NCBI GenBank assembly: GCA_002353835.1
Contig: DEKL01000059.1
Span: 29,665-35,063, forward strand
Source: Alphaproteobacteria bacterium UBA2723
GTDB taxonomy: Bacteria; Pseudomonadota; Alphaproteobacteria; RF32; CAG-239
Length of the DNA: 5,399 nt
Direction: 5' to 3'
Below the pieces are notes generated by a model. The model saw nothing but the letters and a program-made list of their open reading frames with translations. It made no database searches and had not been told where the DNA came from. Shown here piece by piece: positions 1 to 5,336 of the stretch (its first letter is position 1; each line of letters begins with the position of its first letter). A program made the position numbers and the translations under genes.

Positions 1-576
1 GACCAATTACTTTGCTTTTTGGCGCAATATTTGAAAAAACATAATCAGCTTAAAAATAACATTGTTGTCAGTACAGAATGGTCTAATTTAGGACTCGGGC
101 GCTATATGAAAGATAACGGCTATACCCTATTTAGAAGCAAAGTCGGTGAACGATATGTTATTGATTTAATGAAAGAAAACAATGCTAGTTTAGGCGGCGA
201 ATTGGTTGGGCATATCGTTATTTCCGATTATGCCAAAACCGGTGATGCTTTGGCAACAGCCATTGTTCTTTCTTTGGCCTATCTGGAGGACGGGCGTAAA
301 ATGAGCGAAATTTTCCCGATTTTTAAGCCTTATCCCTGTATTATTGAAAATATCCGTTTTTCAAATAAAGAATATATGGCAGAAAGCGTTGAACATACGG
401 ATGTTAAAGAAGCTCTTGAAAAAGCTAAGTCTGAGCTTGGCGAAGATAGCAATTTAATTGCCCGTAAATCCGGCACCGAACCGGTTATCAAGCTCAGAGT
501 AGAATGTCCTGATGAAAAATTGGTACAAAAATGGTCTTCTGAGTTAAAAAGGCTTATTGAACAGTACAAAAAATAG
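1..576 (+). CDS. glmM: Phosphoglucosamine mutase, C-terminal part (5' end outside window)
   Basis: GlmM interconverts glucosamine-6-phosphate and glucosamine-1-phosphate in the cytoplasm, on the way to UDP-GlcNAc for peptidoglycan and LPS. The reading frame is open from base 1 and gives 191 codons (D-Q-L-L-C-F-L...), so the TTG at 19 is not the real start. The beginning matches the D-G-D-Q-[LI] segment that follows the metal-binding loop in GlmM. The active-site serine and the DGDxDR loop therefore lie upstream of the window. Visible landmarks are S-N-L-G-L (codons about 28-32), K-V-G-E-R-Y-V, the domain-3 sugar loop at codons 65-71, S-D-Y-A-K-T-G-D, and the domain-4 phosphate loop R-K-S-G-T-E-P (codons 155-161). 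The sugar loop reads G-G-E-L-V-G-H where GlmM normally has G-G-E-Q-S-G-H or, in E. coli, G-A-E-N-S-G-H. The Glu is kept but the Ser is lost. A divergent paralogue or another alpha-D-phosphohexomutase is possible. The TAG stop at 574-576 faces the convergent TPR gene 15 bp away, with no terminator between them. Confidence 0.82.
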   Translation, partial: DQLLCFLAQYLKKHNQLKNNIVVSTEWSNLGLGRYMKDNGYTLFRSKVGERYVIDLMKENNASLGGELVGHIVISDYAKTGDALATAIVLSLAYLEDGRKMSEIFPIFKPYPCIIENIRFSNKEYMAESVEHTDVKEALEKAKSELGEDSNLIARKSGTEPVIKLRVECPDEKLVQKWSSELKRLIEQYKK

Positions 577-591
577 CTAACTGCAGAAAAT

Positions 592-2379
592 TTATTCCGT
601 TATATCATTTAAGCTATGGAGACTTTCCTTAAGCGCTTTATCTTGAATTTGCAAAGCATTTGTCTTTTTTAGTCCGTTCTCTATTTTATATCTGACTTTT
701 CTTCTGTTAAGCTCTTCTTGTTCTTCTTTTTGCTTTAAGGCCTGTTTCCATAAGAAAACAGCCTCATTTTTACGCCCGCCTTGCCAATATGCATCACCAA
801 GATGATCGCTGATGATGGCATTTTGAGGGTTTAGCTCTGAAGCTTTTTCCAGATAGAGAATCGCATTTTGATAATCTCCGGTTTTAAAATACGCCCAACC
901 AAGACTATCTATAATAACGCCATCATTGGGCTCTTTTTCGTACGCTTCTAAAATATAAGCAATTGCTTTATCCGTATTCGTTTCATTTTTAAGCCAGCTA
1001 TAACCCAAATAATTCAGCACTTGCGGGTGACGATTACTTAACTTTAGGGCTTTTTCAAGATTTTCTTCGGCTTTCGGCCACTCGTTATTTCTGTCATAAG
1101 AAACAGCTAAGGCGTAATATACCGGCCAATATTTCTCACTTTCGTAAAAAATAGACTGTATCGCCTCGTTATAATATTTTATGGCATCCGGTTGATTATT
1201 ACTCATCCTTAAGATGTCGCCCAAATTAAATAAAATTTGAAAACTTTTAGGATTATCACGCAAGAGTTTTTTTAAGACCTTGGCTGCTTCATCATATTTT
1301 TTCTCCGCAGTCAAATTATCCGCTTTTTTTATTTGTGCCGGATAGTACATTTCGGATTTTTTACTTATCGCATCATAATATCTGTTTGCGTCGCTATATA
1401 AACCACGATCTTCCAAGATATCCGCCATAGCAATTTTAGCAATATCATTATCCGGATTGAGATATTGAGATATTGCCATATATATCTGTGCGTATTCGTA
1501 ACCGGAAGGAATTGATTTAAATAAAAGAGCCACTTCCAAGAAAACTTCACTTCCGCCGATATCTGTCGTTTTAACAATAGGTTCTGTTTTGGTGCTGCCT
1601 TCTCTTATTTTTTCATTTAAGCTTGAAAGCATTTCTTTCATATTGCTGGAGCCGTAATATTTAGCAATAAGTCTTAGCGCTTTATCCTTTTGCCCCTGAC
1701 GCACTAAGAAATTTGTTATTAACTGCAAAGCGCGGAAAGATATATCCACTTTTTCATCTTTAATAATTCTGCTGTAAAAGGTATCTGCCTCATCATTACG
1801 GTTAAAATATTCGGCAATTAAACCGCGGTGTAATTTGTAAACCGTTTTCATTTCTTCGGTTTCAGATATTTTCTTTAATTCCGCCACCGCTTGTTCATAA
1901 TTATTCTCGCCGACAAAACTCCATGCATTAAATAACGGAGCAATCAACTCTTTATATGTTTTTTCCTTTATTTCGTTAACTTGACTACGAGAGAATCTGT
2001 AATTTTTGTTCTTAAAGGCATGAACTGCATTGATAACGTCTATAAAACTATTTTTATCCCCTTTTTCACGAGCAAGATTAGCATATTTTACAGCTTCATC
2101 AATTTTTCCCTGTGAAACGAGAATCATATATGTTTTGCTTAAAACGTCATTGCTTACATACCCTTTATCCATGGTCTTGATGTAGTATTTAGAAGCATTT
2201 TGGTAGTCTTGACGTATTAAAGCCACACGGCCGGCTAAGTAGTTTCCATAGACAGAATCCACTTTCTGAACTTCGGCATACTGGTCTTGATACTTTTGTA
2301 GGTTTATAAAATTACCCGTACAAGAGTTAAATATGCCTATGCTGCTTAATAGTGTTATAATGTAACTTACTTTTAACAT
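592..2379 (-). CDS. Exported tetratricopeptide-repeat protein, possible lipoprotein
   Basis: This is a 595-residue protein built mostly of TPR helices, which act as scaffolds for protein-protein contacts; its partner is unknown. The N-terminus (K3, then a hydrophobic stretch to about residue 17, then F-N-S-C20) looks like a signal peptide. The Cys could be lipidated, but F-N-S-C is a poor lipobox, so periplasmic or membrane-anchored location is inferred. TPR-like repeats are visible at about 44-108 and, most clearly, from 313 to 552: Y-D-E-A-A (362-366), Q-P-D-A-I (396-400), W-P-K-A-E (434-438), Y-L-G-Y-S-W-L (457-463), D-S-L-G-W-A-Y (491-497), D-H-L-G-D-A-Y-W (525-532). Residues 110-310 are helical with weaker repeats. 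The C-terminal block L-G-Y-S-W-L / D-S-L-G-W-A-Y / D-H-L-G-D-A-Y-W is typical of alphaproteobacterial TPR proteins of this size. It is transcribed divergently from the glycosylase gene and converges on glmM. Its start region is duplicated 40 bp upstream (see the short ORF). Confidence 0.85.
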   Translation of the reverse strand: MLKVSYIITLLSSIGIFNSCTGNFINLQKYQDQYAEVQKVDSVYGNYLAGRVALIRQDYQNASKYYIKTMDKGYVSNDVLSKTYMILVSQGKIDEAVKYANLAREKGDKNSFIDVINAVHAFKNKNYRFSRSQVNEIKEKTYKELIAPLFNAWSFVGENNYEQAVAELKKISETEEMKTVYKLHRGLIAEYFNRNDEADTFYSRIIKDEKVDISFRALQLITNFLVRQGQKDKALRLIAKYYGSSNMKEMLSSLNEKIREGSTKTEPIVKTTDIGGSEVFLEVALLFKSIPSGYEYAQIYMAISQYLNPDNDIAKIAMADILEDRGLYSDANRYYDAISKKSEMYYPAQIKKADNLTAEKKYDEAAKVLKKLLRDNPKSFQILFNLGDILRMSNNQPDAIKYYNEAIQSIFYESEKYWPVYYALAVSYDRNNEWPKAEENLEKALKLSNRHPQVLNYLGYSWLKNETNTDKAIAYILEAYEKEPNDGVIIDSLGWAYFKTGDYQNAILYLEKASELNPQNAIISDHLGDAYWQGGRKNEAVFLWKQALKQKEEQEELNRRKVRYKIENGLKKTNALQIQDKALKESLHSLNDITE

Positions 2380-2426
2380 TTTCTCGTCAAATTCCTATCG
2401 TTTTAATGCATTTTAACATTTTTCTC
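2371..2426. repeat. Imperfect direct repeat around the TPR start codon
   Basis: TTTTAACATTTTCTC at 2371-2385 recurs as TTTTAACATTTTTCTC at 2411-2426, differing by one T in a homopolymer run. The first copy contains the start codon of the TPR gene (CAT at 2377-2379, read on the minus strand). The second copy contains the start of the short upstream ORF. Confidence 0.7.
2387..2419 (-). CDS. Possible 10-codon upstream ORF (leader peptide) of the TPR gene
   Basis: On the minus strand an ATG at 2419-2417 opens a frame M-L-K-C-I-K-T-I-G-I ending at TGA 2389-2387, seven bases before the ATG of the TPR gene. The sequence around its start (GAGAAAAATGTTAAAA) is nearly identical to that around the main start (GAGAAAATGTTAAAA), so both begin M-L-K and have the same GAGA-type ribosome-binding signal. 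The two starts are in different frames, 40 nt apart. A probable -10 at 2451-2446 would put both on the same transcript. It could be a leader peptide for translational coupling, or only the scar of a short duplication. Coding is unproven. Confidence 0.3.
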   Translation of the reverse strand: MLKCIKTIGI

Positions 2427-2445
2427 TTAACTTTAAACTAAATTT

Positions 2446-2451
2446 ATTATA
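2446..2451 (-). promoter_or_regulatory. Candidate -10 element for the TPR gene
   Basis: A perfect TATAAT reads on the minus strand at 2451-2446. Transcription would begin near 2439, giving a leader of about 60 nt that includes the short upstream ORF. No convincing -35 lies 16-18 bp upstream (the best are ATAAAG or TATAAA). Such a hexamer can arise by chance in this AT-rich spacer, so the call is modest. Confidence 0.4.
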
Positions 2452-2474
2452 TTTGTGTAAATAATTGCTTTATA

Positions 2475-2502
2475 TTGCAATAAAAAGTGTAATATATATA
2501 AT
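2475..2502 (+). promoter_or_regulatory. Sigma70-type promoter of the uracil-DNA glycosylase gene
   Basis: The -35 is TTGCAA (2475-2480), then a 16 bp spacer, then a perfect TATAAT -10 (2497-2502). The expected transcription start is about 2508-2510, only 2-4 bases before the ATG at 2512. The mRNA would be leaderless or nearly so. The -35 lies inside a perfect 10 bp palindrome TATTGCAATA (2473-2482), which could be a regulator site or chance. Confidence 0.65.
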
Positions 2503-2511
2503 CTGATAGTA

Positions 2512-3276
2512 ATGAATAAACAAATTAACATAAAAGAATCTTTAGATTGGTACATCTTAGCTGGAGTTACAGAAACTTGCGCCGAGGGTGTTTGTCTTTT
2601 AAATACGGAAAATCACTTTGCACAACCCAAAACTGTAACAAAAACAGCCACCGTTTCCACGAGCCCAACTTCTGCGGTTTTAAAAAATGCTCGTGATGTT
2701 TGTGCTTCAGCCACGTCTCTTGATGAATTAAGAGATATTCTTATGAAATTTGACGGCTGTAATTTAAAAAACACGGCAGCCTCTACCGTATTCGGCGATG
2801 GTGATAGTCATGCAAAAGTTATGCTTATCGGCGAAGCTCCGGGGGCTGATGAAGACCGGATGGGAAAACCTTTTGTCGGCAGATGCGGTAAATTATTAGA
2901 TAAAATGCTCGCCGCCATACAGCTAAAAAGAGAAAATTGCTATATTACAAACGTTCTTCCCTGGCGTCCACCGGGGAATCGTACCCCGACTGATGACGAG
3001 ATAGCAATATGTCTTCCGTTTTTAAAAAAGCAGATTGACCTCATCAAGCCGGATTTTATATTACTTTTAGGGGGAATCGCACTTAAAGCGGTGATGGATA
3101 ATCCTGATTCTATTTCCAGAACAAGAGGTAAGTGGTTGGACTATGTTACCGATAATAAGAATATACCTGTTTTAGCCACGTATCATCCCTCTTATTTATT
3201 GCGCAGTTCTGCCCAAAAAGCAAAATCTTGGGCTGATTTTCTGCGCCTGAAAAAGAAAATGGATGAAATTAAATAA
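2512..3276 (+). CDS. Uracil-DNA glycosylase, family 4-like, alphaproteobacterial type
   Basis: This enzyme removes uracil from DNA (from cytosine deamination or dUTP misincorporation) and starts base-excision repair. Of the 254 residues, the fold core is about 80-250. Motif 1 is G-E-A-P-G-A-D-E-D (107-115), followed by G-K-P-F-V-G-R-C-G-K-L-L-D (118-130). N-V-L-P-W-R-P-P-G-N-R-T-P-T (147-160) follows, and motif 2 is H-P-S-Y-L-L-R (225-231). Residues 1-75 carry a D-W-Y-x-x-A-G-V segment (12-19) and a Thr/Ala/Ser-rich linker, as in alphaproteobacterial homologues; this supports the ATG at 2512 despite the absence of a Shine-Dalgarno. Classical family 4 enzymes bind a 4Fe-4S cluster through four Cys. 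Here C83 and C167 align with two of them, while the other two positions hold F80 and W151, so a normal cluster is unlikely. It has its own promoter and may read through into the next gene, 76 bp downstream. Confidence 0.9.
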   Translation: MNKQINIKESLDWYILAGVTETCAEGVCLLNTENHFAQPKTVTKTATVSTSPTSAVLKNARDVCASATSLDELRDILMKFDGCNLKNTAASTVFGDGDSHAKVMLIGEAPGADEDRMGKPFVGRCGKLLDKMLAAIQLKRENCYITNVLPWRPPGNRTPTDDEIAICLPFLKKQIDLIKPDFILLLGGIALKAVMDNPDSISRTRGKWLDYVTDNKNIPVLATYHPSYLLRSSAQKAKSWADFLRLKKKMDEIK

Positions 3277-3321
3277 AAAATTGCCGCATTAACAAAAATT
3301 AAACTATCTTTGTTTATTATG

Positions 3322-3347
3322 ACCTCATAAACAAAAACTTATGAGGT
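3322..3347 (+). promoter_or_regulatory. Hairpin covering the Shine-Dalgarno of the first exported protein
   Basis: ACCTCATAA (3322-3330) pairs perfectly over 9 bp with TTATGAGGT (3339-3347) around an A-rich 8-base loop. The 3' arm contains the GAGG ribosome-binding site (3343-3346) of the ATG at 3353, so the folded RNA would hide it; the 5' arm CCTC mimics the 16S anti-Shine-Dalgarno. It could also act as a weak terminator for the glycosylase, but only three T follow the stem. Whether the 5' arm is in the mRNA depends on the transcription start: read-through from upstream, or a start near 3317 (TATCTT at 3305-3310, 18 bp after TTGCCG at 3281-3286), would include it. Confidence 0.6.
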
Positions 3348-3352
3348 TTAAG

Positions 3353-4096
3353 ATGAGAAAAACAACCAAGATTTTATCTGTTTTACTGTTCGGATGTGTT
3401 GCTTTGGCTTCTACAACGGCTCGCGCTGTTGAAAATAAGTCAGCCACTCCAGAAAAAGAGGCAACCACACGTAGAGACGCGGTTATCTTTAAGGTTCACG
3501 ATATCAACCCTGTTTTGGATGATGGAATCGTTACCGGTTGCGATTATACCGTAACCCTTTATAACAGAACATCTATAAACTTCAGATCTTTTACCGTTAA
3601 TTTGGCATGGAAAGATGTTGTTGATGAGCGTTTTAAGTTTGATCATTATTTAGAGACTTTACTCAGCCCGGAAGAAATTGCACAACAAAGAGAATTCATG
3701 AGTAAAGATGCAACAACAAAGCCTTTACAGACAGCTGTTACCGTTAATGCTTTCGGTGCCGACAAGCAGATTTCCGTTCGCGGACACGTTAATAACGAAA
3801 AGTGCTACTTAATGTTGAGTAATGCTGCTTATACTGTTTCTCCTTGTGATATTGCTCGTAATGTTGACAATATAAACACAAAAGGGCTTGAAAACAACGA
3901 ATGCACGGCCTTGTTCCAGTTAGTTAACACCTCAAATCCTGAATATTTCGGTCAATTTAAGAATATTTCAGCAACAGAAATTGCTGCTCAAAACCAATCA
4001 ATTCAGGAAAATGAACTTTCTGACATTGACACGGTTATCAGTAAAATTGTTGAGAACCTAGGTACTTCTGATAAGACTTTAACCGATATTAACTAA
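3353..4096 (+). CDS. Exported protein of unknown function with four cysteines (paralogue 1)
   Basis: I do not recognise a named family. The start chosen is ATG 3353, which has GAGG six bases upstream and opens directly on a signal peptide: M-R-K-T-T-K, hydrophobic 7-19, A-R-A cleavage after residue 25. The in-frame ATG at 3341 lies inside the Shine-Dalgarno hairpin and would only add M-R-F-K. The mature part of the 247 residues is a basic/acidic linker (26-43), then a probably beta-rich domain (44-190) with the only four Cys of the mature protein at 63, 151, 165 and 184, then an acidic, helical-looking tail (205-247). The pattern C-x-[YF]-x-[VI]-T-L-x8-R-x4-N-L and later C-Y-x12-C recurs in the next gene, pointing to a shared domain. 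Residues about 88-125 look like a helical insertion absent from the paralogue. L-F-G-C15 resembles a lipobox, but the A-R-A site fits better. Periplasmic location is inferred; four Cys could form two disulfides. Confidence 0.8.
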   Translation: MRKTTKILSVLLFGCVALASTTARAVENKSATPEKEATTRRDAVIFKVHDINPVLDDGIVTGCDYTVTLYNRTSINFRSFTVNLAWKDVVDERFKFDHYLETLLSPEEIAQQREFMSKDATTKPLQTAVTVNAFGADKQISVRGHVNNEKCYLMLSNAAYTVSPCDIARNVDNINTKGLENNECTALFQLVNTSNPEYFGQFKNISATEIAAQNQSIQENELSDIDTVISKIVENLGTSDKTLTDIN

Positions 4097-4108
4097 AAAG
4101 GACAGCTT

Positions 4109-4798
4109 ATGAAAAGCTCTGTTTCTGCTCTGTTTCTTGCTTTAAGTTTTGTGTTACTGCCTTTTGTTGCGGTAGCACAAATTCTTGATGATGATATGCC
4201 GGCATCTTCCGATAATTCATCTGTATCAAGCGAGGCTGACAATGATGAAGCACTCTTTAACGAACTTTTTAGTGATTACTCCGAAACAGACCGTGATATC
4301 ACTAAAATTAAAGATTTTAATGATGCTTTAGATCAAACGGCTAATATTATTCAAAATGCAGACCCGCAGATAGCTCAGACTCCGGAGGTAGAAAAAGAAA
4401 AACTGCCGCCCGTTGAAGGTGATCTTCTCATCGGCGTAACAAACGGAACTTTTAGAATAACCAAAAACGCTTTAGGAGAACCGGCTTGTTCTTTCAGCAT
4501 TACGTTAAAATCAACATTAAACAGAAAAATTCGTACGATTGCGCTTAATTTAGTTTATCCTTACAGAACTTTTGCCTTTATCTTTACAAATATTCCGGAA
4601 AATGGCTCGCAAGAGAAATTTATCCGTACATCCGGCGATATTTGTTATAATTTGGTCGGCGTGCCGGATATTGATATCAATAAGTGTCGTATTTGGGCAA
4701 CGGACAGCAAAGAATGTGCCGCGCGCATGAAATGGGATGAAAACCTGAAAGTGCCGGAGAATCCGGACCCTAATAGAAAGTATATGCTTACTTACTAA
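4109..4798 (+). CDS. Exported protein of unknown function with four cysteines (paralogue 2)
   Basis: This gene follows the previous one by 12 bp, with AGGA (4099-4102) six bases before its ATG, so the two should share a transcript. Of 229 residues, 1-23 form a clear signal peptide (hydrophobic 5-22, cleavage after A-V-A23). Residues 24-100 are a Ser/Asp/Glu-rich, probably disordered stretch with a short helical part (D69-A84). Residues 104-212 form the folded domain, with the only Cys of the protein at 127, 179, 193 and 203. C127-S-F-S-I-T-L, R142 and N147-L align without gaps to C63-D-Y-T-V-T-L, R78 and N83-L of the upstream protein, and C179-Y-x12-C193 has the same spacing as C151-Y-x12-C165 there. 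The tail is short and charged. Function is unknown; partnership with the upstream paralogue is inferred from the operon. No terminator follows. Confidence 0.8.
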   Translation: MKSSVSALFLALSFVLLPFVAVAQILDDDMPASSDNSSVSSEADNDEALFNELFSDYSETDRDITKIKDFNDALDQTANIIQNADPQIAQTPEVEKEKLPPVEGDLLIGVTNGTFRITKNALGEPACSFSITLKSTLNRKIRTIALNLVYPYRTFAFIFTNIPENGSQEKFIRTSGDICYNLVGVPDIDINKCRIWATDSKECAARMKWDENLKVPENPDPNRKYMLTY

Positions 4799-4820
4799 TT
4801 TTGACCGCGTGCGAATCCGC

Positions 4821-4849
4821 TTGTAAATCCTTTAAAAATATGGTATATT
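4821..4849 (+). promoter_or_regulatory. Candidate promoter of the small membrane protein gene
   Basis: TTGTAA (4821-4826), a 17 bp spacer and TATATT (4844-4849) form a fair sigma70-type promoter. It also has an extended -10 TG at 4841-4842 (T-G-G-TATATT). Transcription would begin near 4856, leaving a leader of about 25 nt. The -10 overlaps the left arm of the hairpin/palindrome at 4843-4874. Confidence 0.5.
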
Positions 4850-4874
4850 TAGTAGTGAAAACTATTAAATATAT
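4843..4874 (+). promoter_or_regulatory. 14 bp AT-rich inverted repeat with GAAA loop before the membrane protein gene
   Basis: GTATATTTAGTAGT (4843-4856) pairs with ACTATTAAATATAT (4861-4874), including two G-U pairs, around a GAAA tetraloop (4857-4860). The stem ends six bases before the ATG at 4881. On read-through RNA it would block the initiation region. As DNA it overlaps the candidate -10 and could be an operator. No T tract follows, so it is not an ordinary terminator. Confidence 0.5.
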
Positions 4875-4880
4875 ATAAGT

Positions 4881-5210
4881 ATGCCTAAGTGGATTATGTC
4901 GTTAATCTGGTCTATCATTTGGGCTAGTTTAACAACTTGGTTTCTCCTCTGGTTGAATACCAAGCTAGAATTTACGGGATGGATCTTCATCCCAAGTGTT
5001 ATAGAATTTATTCATAGCTGTGGTTTCATGGCATGGAAGGTTCTATTTGCGATACTAGTGGTGTTTTATTATCTAACAAAGCTATATGAATTTCCCAATG
5101 TTGTTCTTTTTGCTGTTATCGGCACAGTAACATGGGTGGCTATAGTTTGTGTTGTTCTGGTACTCGCTTTAGGGTTCGGAACGTTAATAATAAACGCACT
5201 ATGTAACTAA
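4881..5210 (+). CDS. Small tryptophan-rich membrane protein, three predicted helices
   Basis: I do not recognise a family. The 109 residues are strongly hydrophobic, with membrane segments at about 7-25, 49-66 and 74-104. Polar breaks are N26-T-K-L-E30, K67-L-Y-E70 and the final N-A-L-C-N. There are eight Trp (4, 10, 14, 20, 24, 34, 52, 85), five of them in the first 24 residues, with 10, 14 and 24 roughly on one helix face. The ATG at 4881 has no clear Shine-Dalgarno; the alternative ATG at 4896 (M6) has a GGA only two bases away and is less likely. Leucine codon CTA occurs five times and isoleucine ATA five times in this short gene, whereas the two exported-protein genes upstream favour TTA/CTT/TTG and ATT, so it may have a different history. 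It has a candidate promoter of its own and a strong terminator touching its stop codon, so it is probably a single-gene unit. Unbroken frame, promoter and terminator support it being real. Confidence 0.7.
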   Translation: MPKWIMSLIWSIIWASLTTWFLLWLNTKLEFTGWIFIPSVIEFIHSCGFMAWKVLFAILVVFYYLTKLYEFPNVVLFAVIGTVTWVAIVCVVLVLALGFGTLIINALCN

Positions 5211-5255
5211 AGGAGTTGTTTTTTGGGCTTTCCCCCAAAAAACAGCTCTTTTTTT
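5211..5255 (+). terminator. Strong rho-independent terminator
   Basis: GAGTTG-T6-GGG (5213-5227) pairs with CCC-A6-CAGCTC (5234-5248) over 15 bp with one G-U pair and a 6-base loop. Two weaker pairs extend it outward (5211-5212 with 5249-5250). A run of seven T (5249-5255) follows. It starts immediately after the stop codon of the membrane protein gene and separates it from the next gene. There is no A tract on the left, so it should work in the + direction only. Confidence 0.93.
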
Positions 5256-5258
5256 GTA

Positions 5259-5286
5259 TTGGTTAATTGATTCTTTAAAATTATAT
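5259..5286 (+). promoter_or_regulatory. Weak candidate promoter for the tolQ-like gene
   Basis: A promoter is expected between the terminator and the ATG at 5337. The best pair I see is TTGGTT (5259-5264), a 16 bp spacer and TTATAT (5281-5286). A TACTAT at 5306-5311 is another possible -10, without a good -35. Neither is strong, and no clear operator is visible. Confidence 0.25.
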
Positions 5287-5336
5287 GGTAAAGCTTAGGC
5301 TAACATACTATGCATTGATTTTGAAAAGAGGAAAAA

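Noticed and set aside
19..21. TTG as a start codon for the left-edge gene
   Set aside because: The frame is open to base 1, and the upstream residues D-Q-L-L continue the GlmM alignment, so the gene is simply cut by the window edge.
330..569. 79-codon open frame on the minus strand inside glmM
   Set aside because: It lies wholly opposite the conserved glmM C-terminus, including the R-K-S-G-T-E-P loop. It has no ribosome-binding site and no recognisable protein features, so it is a shadow frame.
577..591. CTGCAG palindrome between the convergent glmM and TPR stops as a terminator
   Set aside because: A 6 bp palindrome with no loop and no T tract cannot form an intrinsic terminator. Transcription of the two genes may overlap.
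1365..1577. 70-codon open frame within the TPR gene, same strand, other frame
   Set aside because: It overlaps well-formed TPR coding sequence, and its translation is low-quality (rich in Trp, Ile and Lys) with no start signal.
3341..3352. Upstream in-frame ATG as the start of the first exported protein
   Set aside because: This ATG sits inside the hairpin and overlaps the GAGG that serves the next ATG. Starting at 3353 gives a standard signal peptide with correct spacing.
3386..3397. Lipobox L-F-G-C in the first exported protein
   Set aside because: The hydrophobic core continues past this Cys to a standard A-R-A signal peptidase I site, so lipidation at C15 is less likely, though not excluded.
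3440..3646. 68-codon minus-strand frame inside the first exported-protein gene
   Set aside because: It is opposite a gene with a signal peptide, a Shine-Dalgarno and a paralogue, and it has no initiation signal of its own.
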